This document shows positions 42,005 to 49,051 of a stretch of 64,000 bases of DNA, piece after piece (position 1 is the stretch's first letter; every line of letters starts with the position of its first letter). A program made the position numbers and the translations under genes. The notes under the pieces are model-generated. The model did no database searches. It was not told the DNA's origin and saw only the letters and a list, made by a program, of their open reading frames with translations. Where the stretch lies: positions 124,001 to 188,000 of the forward strand of contig PGXW01000013.1 in the NCBI GenBank assembly GCA_002839355.1, written 5' to 3'. This DNA comes from Spirochaetae bacterium HGW-Spirochaetae-2. GTDB taxonomy: Bacteria > Spirochaetota > Spirochaetia > Sphaerochaetales > Sphaerochaetaceae.

Positions 42005-43006
42005 TCACTTTCTTCGATCGGACAGTTTCTCGAACATACCCAGAAGGATAGTGGAAACCTGTTCGTTTCCCAAAGCATGGATGTCCTTCAGCGCCCGTTC
42101 GGAGTATGTTGTAGCAAGAATCTTGGATTTTTCCAATCCTCCCAGCTCGATCACCCGACGGACAGCACGCGCCACATCCCGTTTGGACAGTTTCGCTTTT
42201 CCGGTGATCCGGTGCAGAAGCTGGTCCTCCAGAGGCAGGGACTTTTCAATTTCCATGGCTTCCAACAGGGGTAGGGTTGGAATACCACAGAGCAAATCCT
42301 TACCTGGTTCCTTGCCTAATTTTTCCTTGTCACCATCATAATCGAGAATATCGTCCTGGATCTGGAAGGCCATGCCCATATTGTACCCGATACGGTGCAT
42401 GCGTCTTTGGACACACTTGTCCGACTGTGCAACCGCTGCCCCTGCATACGAGCTCAAGGCGAACAGCGATGCGGTCTTTCCTGCGATCCTTCGAAGATAG
42501 GTGGCAGTCGAAATGGTAAAATCTCCCTGCCCGGCATCCTGCTCCAATTCGCTTTCACATAACCTGCTGAACGCATTCGATACTGCCGAAGCTTCGAGGT
42601 CTCCTTCGCTGCCTCCGACCAACGCCATGGCTCTGGATAGGAGATAATCTCCTGCCAATACTGCTTGTTTCGCACCGGTCTGGGCATACAAGGTGGGTAT
42701 GCCCCTGCGTGTCCGGGCATCGTCGATGATATCGTCATGGACCAAGGAGGCCATGTGGATCATCTCCAACACACTGGCGATACGCTTGACCTCGCCCCTT
42801 CGCTCGGGTTTCCCCAAACGTGAGCCGATCAACACCAAGGCGGGGCGTAACAGCTTGCCGCTGGTTCGCACCTGGGCGGCAAGCAACTGACGGACAAAAG
42901 AGTGGGAACGATCTATCGCGTCCTGTATCAACGAACCGACCTCTTCAAGCTCCGCGGCAATTTCCGGTTCGTCTTTCCAAAATTCGTCTTTCCAAAATTC
43001 ATTCAT
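42005..43006 (-). CDS. Polyprenyl diphosphate synthase (DmkB-like)
   Basis: 333 residues of the trans-isoprenyl synthase family. The first aspartate-rich motif is HDDIIDD and the second is QIQDDILDYDGD, with GKLLRPAL and the RR that bind diphosphate. The residues before the first motif are small (MASLV), which suits a long-chain product. It elongates isopentenyl diphosphate to the side chain of quinones. It follows ndh2 by two bases in the same operon, as DmkB accompanies Ndh2 in the Listeria electron-transfer locus. The N-terminus has a tandem FWKDE-FWKDE from a 15-base duplication. No Shine-Dalgarno sequence is obvious. Confidence 0.9.
   Translation of the reverse strand: MNEFWKDEFWKDEPEIAAELEEVGSLIQDAIDRSHSFVRQLLAAQVRTSGKLLRPALVLIGSRLGKPERRGEVKRIASVLEMIHMASLVHDDIIDDARTRRGIPTLYAQTGAKQAVLAGDYLLSRAMALVGGSEGDLEASAVSNAFSRLCESELEQDAGQGDFTISTATYLRRIAGKTASLFALSSYAGAAVAQSDKCVQRRMHRIGYNMGMAFQIQDDILDYDGDKEKLGKEPGKDLLCGIPTLPLLEAMEIEKSLPLEDQLLHRITGKAKLSKRDVARAVRRVIELGGLEKSKILATTYSERALKDIHALGNEQVSTILLGMFEKLSDRRK
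42970..42999. repeat. 15-base tandem duplication at the start of the polyprenyl synthase gene
   Basis: Units at 42970-42984 and 42985-42999 are identical and in frame, giving two FWKDE pentapeptides right after MNE. Confidence 0.9.
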
Positions 43007-43008
43007 GA

Positions 43009-45096
43009 TTAAAGGGCTGCATCCTTCTGCTTGGCGATCCGTCGCTCCATCTGCTTGCGGGTGAACTCGGGCTCATCCATGAAGAAATAGAGTTTCTTGG
43101 CGATAGGGGTCTTGTTCCACAGTTTCTTGAGATATGGCATTACCCAATAGTCAAGACCAAAGGCCCGTCCGGCTCCACCCAGCATGACGATCGACACCGC
43201 CATGTACCAGAGGATTTCCTTTCCTGCAAGAGCTCCAATGAGGAACATGATCGACAATCCGATCGAAACGATCGCTGCGGGGAAGGTGAACAGACCACCG
43301 AGGAAGCACAACCCGATACCCACTTCCGCCAAGACAATCATGACCTGGAACAGATATGGCGCGGAGGCAACAAAGGTTTCGTTTATCCAAGTATAGATGG
43401 CAAGCGGCTGATCCAACAATGGTGGGGCGAATTGCTTGACCTTGGTGACCACTTCACCAGCGACCTCCGCACCCCATGTGCTTGCACTGCCGACTGCTTC
43501 GACAACCGGTTCCGCAGCCCACGTACTGGCCGAGCCGACTGCTTGTGCCACAGGTTCCACATAGGAAGCGGAAGCAACAGAAACACTCCCGACAGCCTCG
43601 ACAACCGGTTCTGCAGCCCACGTACTGGCAGAGCCGACAGCTTCTGCGACAACCCCCGATGCGGCGGTTACGGTATCACTTCCAGCACCCGGCAACGGCC
43701 CCCAATAGACTTTCCTCCCGGTCGTGTCAGTGAGCCAACCCTCGACAATCTTGTTCCCACCTTCGATCAACCACATGACACCGAGGTACATGCGCAAGAA
43801 GACAATCCAGTATGATGGAACCTTGTAGGCTGCCATGCCACCGATAAGGGATCTGCGGTGCTTGATGTTGAGGATCTCATGCTTGAAATAGGTCCACGCC
43901 CCATTCACACCACACACGCCGAACTGGTAGTACATGTTCACCAGGTGCTTCACCGCCTGGGCGAAGAAACCGGATAGGGCCATGCCCATGTTATAGGAGA
44001 CGGCATAACGACCACCGATCGACACCATGTACCCATGGAAGGCCGACTTGAAGGGTGCCACCGGTTTTGTGGGCAGACCCAATTCACTTCTGATGGCATG
44101 GATAATGCCATCTGCGGCTGTAGCTGCAGTCTGTTCGGCCGCCTCGACGATCTGTGGGAGAGCCTTGCCATCTTCCATGAACCAGATTCCGTCTCCAGCG
44201 AGGTATACATTCTCATGGTCAGGGGATTGCATGAACTCGTTGACCTTCTTGCGTTGGACTTTTCCGTCGGTCAAGGACAGCGAGTGACAGAAGGTGGTCC
44301 CGCGAACACCGCAGGTCCAGACCAATGTCTTGGTCTTGATGACGGTGCCGTCCTTTATGGTGAAACCGTTCTCATCGGCATTGACAATCAGACTGTTGGT
44401 CCGAATCTCGACGCCCTTCTTCTTCATATAGGCGATTGCCTTGTCGCGCGGTTTGTCGGGCAACATGTTCAGGATATTGCCGAGGGCCTCGACGTTCATG
44501 AGCTTCACTTCGTTGAAATCGACTCCGTATTCCTTGCAGAGGATCGGCAGCCATTCGATGAGTTCTCCAACGAGTTCCACTCCAGTGAATCCGCCACCTG
44601 CGACGACGAATGTCAACATCTCCTTGCGGATCGTCTCGTCCTTCTCGTACGCGGCAGCCTTGACCGTATCGATCAGGTGACGCTTGATACGGCAGGCATC
44701 CTCAAGACTCCATAGATAGAAGGAGTGGTCCTTGACTCCGGGGATATTGAAGTCGGTCGATTCGGCACCGGTTGCTATGATGAGCTGATCGTATGGATAG
44801 CTGGCCCCGGCACCCTCGAGCACCTGTTTCTGGAAATCGATGTTCTTGATCTCGTCGCGAATGACATTGACCATTTTTCCGGCAAATATCCTATCGAAGG
44901 AAATCTTCACCGATGCCTCGTCGACACGATTTCCGGCAACCTCATGCAATTCGGTCATGAGAATGTGGTGTCTGTGACGATCGATCAGAGTCACCTCGAC
45001 TTGGTCCTTCATCTTCTTGAAAGCTTTGTGCAGCCTCTTAGCCGCATGGACTCCGGCATATCCTCCGCCAAGAATCACAATCCGTTTCTTATCCAT
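43009..45096 (-). CDS. ndh2: NDH-2-type NADH dehydrogenase fused to a DoxX-like membrane domain
   Basis: 695 residues. The first 400 are a type II NADH dehydrogenase: FAD site VILGGGYAGVHAAK, NAD(P)H site VVAGGGFTGVELVGEL, second FAD motif VYLAGDG. Residues about 425-450 (WIVFLRMYLGVMWLIEGGNKIVEGWL) begin a DoxX-like membrane domain that continues after residue 565 with several helices. Between these lies a 70-residue low-complexity stretch with a repeated AVGSASTWAAEPVVEAVGS. NDH-2 oxidises NADH and reduces quinone without pumping. AAGGAG precedes the ATG. The operon with the polyprenyl synthase is read divergently from apbE; the gene set matches flavin-based electron transfer. Confidence 0.9.
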   Translation of the reverse strand: MDKKRIVILGGGYAGVHAAKRLHKAFKKMKDQVEVTLIDRHRHHILMTELHEVAGNRVDEASVKISFDRIFAGKMVNVIRDEIKNIDFQKQVLEGAGASYPYDQLIIATGAESTDFNIPGVKDHSFYLWSLEDACRIKRHLIDTVKAAAYEKDETIRKEMLTFVVAGGGFTGVELVGELIEWLPILCKEYGVDFNEVKLMNVEALGNILNMLPDKPRDKAIAYMKKKGVEIRTNSLIVNADENGFTIKDGTVIKTKTLVWTCGVRGTTFCHSLSLTDGKVQRKKVNEFMQSPDHENVYLAGDGIWFMEDGKALPQIVEAAEQTAATAADGIIHAIRSELGLPTKPVAPFKSAFHGYMVSIGGRYAVSYNMGMALSGFFAQAVKHLVNMYYQFGVCGVNGAWTYFKHEILNIKHRRSLIGGMAAYKVPSYWIVFLRMYLGVMWLIEGGNKIVEGWLTDTTGRKVYWGPLPGAGSDTVTAASGVVAEAVGSASTWAAEPVVEAVGSVSVASASYVEPVAQAVGSASTWAAEPVVEAVGSASTWGAEVAGEVVTKVKQFAPPLLDQPLAIYTWINETFVASAPYLFQVMIVLAEVGIGLCFLGGLFTFPAAIVSIGLSIMFLIGALAGKEILWYMAVSIVMLGGAGRAFGLDYWVMPYLKKLWNKTPIAKKLYFFMDEPEFTRKQMERRIAKQKDAAL

Positions 45097-45158
45097 GTGC
45101 CCTCTCCTTATCCCTTGGTCCTAAAACCGTTTAATTTTCTGCGAAATTGATCTCCGAA

Positions 45159-45210
45159 CACGACGATTCGGTCGTGACTGGTTGCCGTTTCTCGCATAAT
45201 GCGATATATC
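45159..45210 (+). promoter_or_regulatory. ndh2/apbE divergent control region with two palindromes
   Basis: CACGAC-N6-GTCGTG (45159-45176) lies next to a candidate apbE promoter, TTGCCG (45182-45187), 17-base spacer, TATATC (45205-45210). Within the spacer is TCGCATAATGCGA (45192-45204), a palindrome around one central base. Both could be operators for coordinated control. Confidence 0.5.
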
Positions 45211-45227
45211 ACTTACATAGTAGTACC

Positions 45228-46289
45228 ATGAAACATACAAACATTGCAATTCAGTTCTTTTTTATCGGAATGATTTTTCTTATAATCTCAACGATTTCTT
45301 GCTCGAAGCCGAGCGGAGATGTTGTTGTCGATCCGCAATCCCGTTCCGAGCTCATGTTGGGGACCGCCTGCCGTATCACCATATACGACAAGCCGTCCGA
45401 AGAAGCCTTCGAAGCGGCGTTTGCCCGTATCGCCGAAATCGAGGCAAGGATGAGCTTGCATCTCGATACAAGCGAGATCGCCGCGATCAACCGTGCCGCC
45501 GGAATCGGTCCGGTCGTTGTCTCCGACGATACGTTTCGGGTCGTGGAGAAAGCGCTCGAGGCAGCCCGCTTGAGTCACGGGGCATTCGACCCGACCGTCG
45601 GGCCGCTGGTTAAGGCATGGGATATCGGAGGAGACAATCCCCGTCGTCCTTCCCAAGCTGAGATTGACCGGCTGTTGCCGCTTATCGGATATGATCGTGT
45701 GGTTCTCAACGAACAGGACCATTCGATCGAGTTGCTCGATGCCGGAATGATGCTCGATCTGGGTGGTATCGCCAAGGGGTATGCCGCTGACGAAGTTGCC
45801 GAGATATTGGTTGCCCACGGAATACACAAGGCGATTGTCAACCTTGGTGGAAACGTATTGACCGTAGGCTCCCGGGTCGATGGAAGCGCGTGGCGCATCG
45901 GTATCCAGAATCCTGAGGCTGAGCGGGGTGGCCATGTCATGGTCGTTGGACTGGACAGTCAGACGCTGGTTACCAGTGGACCCTACGAACGGTATCTCGA
46001 GGTTGATGGAATAGTCTACCACCATATTCTCGATACGGAAACGGGGTATCCGGTCAAGACGGATATTACCAGTGTGAGCATCATCACAGCCGAGTCCTTC
46101 TTGGCCGATGCATTGTCGACAGCTGTGTATTCGCTTGGACTACAGGAGGGAATGGCTCTGATCGATTCCATGGATGGTGTGGAGGCGGTGTTCCTGGATT
46201 CCATGAACACGATCCACCTTTCCCGGGCATTGAGGAACGGATCCGTTTCCTACACCATCTCCGATGCAAAGTTCAGCGTTATCGATTGA
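45228..46289 (+). CDS. apbE: FAD:protein FMN transferase lipoprotein (ApbE, FmnB-like)
   Basis: 353 residues. Lipoprotein signal peptide with FLIISTISC (Cys25 lipidated). The ApbE core shows [62 protein letters not shown] and the [11 protein letters not shown] metal-binding end. It transfers FMN from FAD to a Thr or Ser of target proteins outside the cytoplasm. Its obvious target is the three-repeat FMN-binding lipoprotein at 49 kb. No Shine-Dalgarno sequence is visible before the ATG at 45228. Read divergently from ndh2. Confidence 0.95.
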   Translation: MKHTNIAIQFFFIGMIFLIISTISCSKPSGDVVVDPQSRSELMLGTACRITIYDKPSEEAFEAAFARIAEIEARMSLHLDTSEIAAINRAAGIGPVVVSDDTFRVVEKALEAARLSHGAFDPTVGPLVKAWDIGGDNPRRPSQAEIDRLLPLIGYDRVVLNEQDHSIELLDAGMMLDLGGIAKGYAADEVAEILVAHGIHKAIVNLGGNVLTVGSRVDGSAWRIGIQNPEAERGGHVMVVGLDSQTLVTSGPYERYLEVDGIVYHHILDTETGYPVKTDITSVSIITAESFLADALSTAVYSLGLQEGMALIDSMDGVEAVFLDSMNTIHLSRALRNGSVSYTISDAKFSVID

Positions 46290-46295
46290 AATGAT

Positions 46296-46913
46296 TCAGA
46301 GTGTGGGAAGAATTCCGCTTTGACCGAGGACAAACAATGCCCAAAGCACGATGAGGTGGAAGGCATTCACCAATAGTGCCGATCCCGTCGCCCTGGTGCC
46401 AAAAGTATGGGGGCTGTCGTCCGTAATTGGACTTCCGCTATCGGTTGCTGGCGCAGAGAGGGCTATTAACAATCGGTCGATGGCCGGGATAAACGGTCTC
46501 TTCGGGCTGATCGATCTCCAACTTGTCGTGATCCTTTCGAAATAATAGAATTGCAATGAGACAAGTTTTCCCAACCGGCCGGGAAACTGGGGTCTGCCGG
46601 TGACCATATAGTGGGACAGGTAGAGCAGGGCGATCAGCGTGAAGGCCTTGCGCGCACCCAGCAGCAATGCTCCTGCAGTTACGGGGAAGTTGCCTATTGA
46701 GAACAAGTGCAATCCATGGGGCTGCAACAGATGTGCACTGGAGACACTCACCAATAGGATGATGTTGGGAAGTAGCCGGAACCGTCTTCCGTGGGTTAGT
46801 GCCAACATGATCACATAGCCGGCTTGGATCGCAATGCCGACACTTGAGTCTTGCAGCAATATCGAGGGAAGTGCGAGCAATCCCATGTAGAGGCGGATAT
46901 TGGAAGACTTCAT
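46296..46913 (-). CDS. Membrane protein resembling EcfT/CbiQ transporter subunits
   Basis: 205 residues with four to five hydrophobic helices, then a soluble loop (PFIPAIDRLLIALSAPATDSG) and a final helix (ALLVNAFHLIVLWALFVLGQSG). The part ALLLGARKAFTLIALLYLSHYMV and then LVSLQFYYFERITTSWRSI recalls the coupling region of energy-coupling-factor T subunits, but it is shorter and lacks a firm Ala-Arg-Gly motif. Its ATG overlaps the Gx-transporter stop (ATGA), so the two proteins likely work together. EcfT-like proteins also occur in flavin-based electron transfer loci, where they may move flavin. Assignment tentative. Confidence 0.55.
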   Translation of the reverse strand: MKSSNIRLYMGLLALPSILLQDSSVGIAIQAGYVIMLALTHGRRFRLLPNIILLVSVSSAHLLQPHGLHLFSIGNFPVTAGALLLGARKAFTLIALLYLSHYMVTGRPQFPGRLGKLVSLQFYYFERITTSWRSISPKRPFIPAIDRLLIALSAPATDSGSPITDDSPHTFGTRATGSALLVNAFHLIVLWALFVLGQSGILPTL

Positions 46914-47449
46914 GAGCGTTTCTCCAACTCGGCCCGATACCAGGATGAAGTCTGTACGAATTGCTGTGCGAATATCCCAAGGATTATCGAGGTGATCAGT
47001 CCTACTATGAGGAAGGGCGGCGCGATCAGTCGGGCCGCAGCACCGAACAATATGAGTTGGCTCAGCAACAGCTGGACACAATTGCTGGCCATGGCTCCAC
47101 CGATGCTGACACCGACCAGACTTATCCAACGCTTTCCGAACCGATACAACAGGTACATGACCAAGGCGCTCGCGATGGTTCCTCCGAGGGAAAAGAGGAT
47201 GATATAGGAGAATATGGTGCCGGTGACCAAACCCTGGCCCAATACCTTCAAGATCGCCAACATGATATATTCGCGATCCTTGAGGATTCCCAGACCGATG
47301 ATGAGCGGAAGGTTCGCCAAGCCGATACGCATGAAGGGGACTGGTTTGGGTATGAGGTATTCAACTGTGGAAAGGAAGAGGGCGAAGGCAGCTAGCAGGG
47401 CGACAAATTCGATGCGTGCGTACCGGTTGGATTCAGAATGCCGTATCAT
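46910..47449 (-). CDS. Gx transporter family membrane protein (EetB-like)
   Basis: 179 residues of the Hpre_diP_synt_I / Gx-transporter family, misnamed heptaprenyl synthase component I in older annotation. The signature IPKPVPFMRIGLANLPLIIGLGI is near the N-terminus, and five to six membrane helices follow, resembling S components of ECF transporters. In Listeria the homologous EetB is needed for flavin-based extracellular electron transfer. The ATG at 47449 has GGGAGG before it and lies 17 bases inside the preceding gene. Confidence 0.85.
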   Translation of the reverse strand: MIRHSESNRYARIEFVALLAAFALFLSTVEYLIPKPVPFMRIGLANLPLIIGLGILKDREYIMLAILKVLGQGLVTGTIFSYIILFSLGGTIASALVMYLLYRFGKRWISLVGVSIGGAMASNCVQLLLSQLILFGAAARLIAPPFLIVGLITSIILGIFAQQFVQTSSWYRAELEKRS

Positions 47450-47807
47450 CGACACCTCCCTCTTGGGCTGCCATGGTACCTTCCACCAGTATGAATACGT
47501 CGTTTGGTAGACAGATTATCCAGTCTCCTGGTCTCGAGACCCATCCGGCGGCGATACAGACCTTGTTCCTGCAATCGGAATCATGCACATGAACTTTCCC
47601 ATCGCGAATTTCCATGGTTGTCTCGCCGACAGGACCGTAAAATGTGGCAAAGGTGTCGACGGACAAGTCGTAGACCCATTCCTTGTTTCCCGCACGGACA
47701 TGTACCTCAGGTTTTCCCGTAAAGTCCCCGTAGGAGTTGAAGCTGGAAATGACAATCGCCAACGAGATGACCAATAGTGCGATATCGCCCAACTTGAACT
47801 GCTTCAT
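47433..47807 (-). CDS. NusG domain II-like membrane-anchored protein (EetA-like)
   Basis: 124 residues. One N-terminal membrane helix (LGDIALLVISLAIVISSF) and then a beta-rich extracytoplasmic NusG-II domain with VHVHDSDCRNKVCIAAGWVSRPGDWIICLPNDVFI, the family signature with its two cysteines. Homologues stand next to Gx-transporter genes; the Listeria counterpart is EetA. It is first in the operon with the EetB-like and EcfT-like genes and overlaps EetB by 17 bases. A TTGACA/TACCAT promoter ends 6 bases before its ATG. Confidence 0.88.
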   Translation of the reverse strand: MKQFKLGDIALLVISLAIVISSFNSYGDFTGKPEVHVRAGNKEWVYDLSVDTFATFYGPVGETTMEIRDGKVHVHDSDCRNKVCIAAGWVSRPGDWIICLPNDVFILVEGTMAAQEGGVDDTAF

Positions 47808-47813
47808 GGGCGC

Positions 47814-47842
47814 ATGGTAGCAGGTTGTCTTTCGCTTGTCAA
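47814..47842 (-). promoter_or_regulatory. Promoter of the EetA-EetB-EcfT-like operon (leaderless type)
   Basis: On the minus strand a perfect -35 TTGACA (47842-47837), 17-base spacer and TACCAT (47819-47814), 6 bases from the ATG at 47807. Confidence 0.65.
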
Positions 47843-48024
47843 AGTAATGCGACGCGCCTCTTCCGAACACCTTACGTGCCGATGGCGTGTCATGAATTCG
47901 AAGGTCGGATTATACCCTGTCTACCCGGTTGCAACACCAGCGACGAGTTGACCGGGGACGGGAAATGGGTCTCACGGAGAAAAGTCTAAAAATTTTCGTA
48001 ATTCGGAAAAAATATCTTGATTAG

Positions 48025-48066
48025 AATCGATAAAGTAATATATTATCGATTTAACCTAATATACTA
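48025..48066 (+). promoter_or_regulatory. Control region of the unknown lipoprotein gene: inverted repeat plus shared 12-mer
   Basis: AATCGATAA (48025-48033) and TTATCGATT (48043-48051) are perfect 9-bp inverted copies 9 bases apart. They abut CCTAATATACTA (48055-48066), which holds a TATACT -10 box and is repeated exactly at 49007-49018 before the FMN-binding lipoprotein gene. No good -35 is present, so an activator or repressor site is likely. The rest of the 280-base gap 47808-48087 shows nothing else clear. Confidence 0.65.
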
Positions 48067-48087
48067 CCAAATGGGGAGAGATTGATT

Positions 48088-48900
48088 ATGAAAAAAATGA
48101 CTTGGCTTTCTATGGTTGCGATCGTTCTTTTGGTCGCATTCGTTGCAATCGGCTGTTCCAAGCCCGCTCCTGCAGCCCAGGCTCCAGCAGCACCCGCTGC
48201 AGCAGCTCCTGCCGCACCCGCAGCACCCGTTTCCGATGGTTCCCAGGATCTCAAGATCAGCTACCGCTTGAACACAGCTGCTCCAGATGCCGAGAACTAT
48301 TTCTCCTTTGCCGGCAATATCCGCTACATGGCAGCTGAAAAAGACCATGCCGATGCGACCACCGGTGCTTCTGCCCTCGGTTCCACCCACCTGTTCAATG
48401 CGTACCTCTACGACGTTGAAGGGAAGGCCACCTTGTCCAGCGGACTTCGCGGCTTGTTCCTTTTCGGTGTCACACCCTATGATCAGATCGTGGTCGACAA
48501 CCTCCAGGCTTCCAAAGCTGCCGATGGTACGATCACCATCCAGTATACACACCGTGGTACAGCCTACCGGATCACGACCGACAAGTCGGGCAAATTGCTC
48601 TTCCCCAATGGTGGATTCGAGATGCGTGCCATCGGTTACATCGTTGGTGGCGGACCCCAGGTCATCAGCAAGGATTTCTCTGCTGATGGTACCGCGGCAA
48701 CCGTCGATTATGCAAAGGTTTGGGACAGCAGCGTAGCTGGTGGGAAATTGGTCGATGACAAATCTACCGCCAAGACCGGCAACATTGTGAAGAATATCGC
48801 GGCAGCCGATGCCAAGTACTTCTTTGACGGTGCCTTGCAGGCAACTCTCGAGAACAACATCCTGACAATAAACGGCGCATTGACTGCAGTCCACCGCTAG
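48088..48900 (+). CDS. Lipoprotein of unknown function in the electron-transfer locus
   Basis: 270 residues. Lipoprotein signal ending VAFVAIGC (lipidated Cys about residue 23), followed by an Ala/Pro-rich linker of about 25 residues. The rest is a soluble domain, mainly strands, with a single Cys only in the lipobox. I recognise no family and no FMN-binding or haem motif. GGGGAGAG lies 7 bases before the ATG. It shares a promoter 12-mer and the same linker style with the FMN-binding lipoprotein 150 bases downstream, so both may sit on the same membrane face and work together. A strong terminator separates them. Confidence 0.8.
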   Translation: MKKMTWLSMVAIVLLVAFVAIGCSKPAPAAQAPAAPAAAAPAAPAAPVSDGSQDLKISYRLNTAAPDAENYFSFAGNIRYMAAEKDHADATTGASALGSTHLFNAYLYDVEGKATLSSGLRGLFLFGVTPYDQIVVDNLQASKAADGTITIQYTHRGTAYRITTDKSGKLLFPNGGFEMRAIGYIVGGGPQVISKDFSADGTAATVDYAKVWDSSVAGGKLVDDKSTAKTGNIVKNIAAADAKYFFDGALQATLENNILTINGALTAVHR

Positions 48901-48922
48901 GTCGGGCACAAGCCTCCTTATG

Positions 48923-48951
48923 GCCGGCCTCCAGTTTGGGGGTCGGTTTTT
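48923..48951 (+). terminator. Rho-independent terminator
   Basis: CCGGCCTCC (48924-48932), loop AGTTT, GGGGGTCGG (48938-48946), with two wobble pairs, followed by TTTTT. Confidence 0.85.
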
Positions 48952-49004
48952 CTATATCCGCAGGGGATATATTTCTTGGCTTGCACCCTTGCAAAAGTAG
49001 CTTG

Positions 49005-49043
49005 CTCCTAATATACTATACGCCGATATCGATATATTAGGAG
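49005..49043 (+). promoter_or_regulatory. 11-bp inverted repeat covering the -10 box and ribosome site of the FMN-binding lipoprotein gene
   Basis: CTCCTAATATA (49005-49015) and TATATTAGGAG (49033-49043) are perfect inverted copies 17 bases apart. The left arm overlaps the likely -10 box (TATACT, 49012-49017 region), the right arm contains the AGGAG ribosome site for the ATG at 49052. The spacer holds another palindrome, CGATATCG (49024-49031). Confidence 0.7.
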
Positions 49044-49051
49044 TGATTCAC

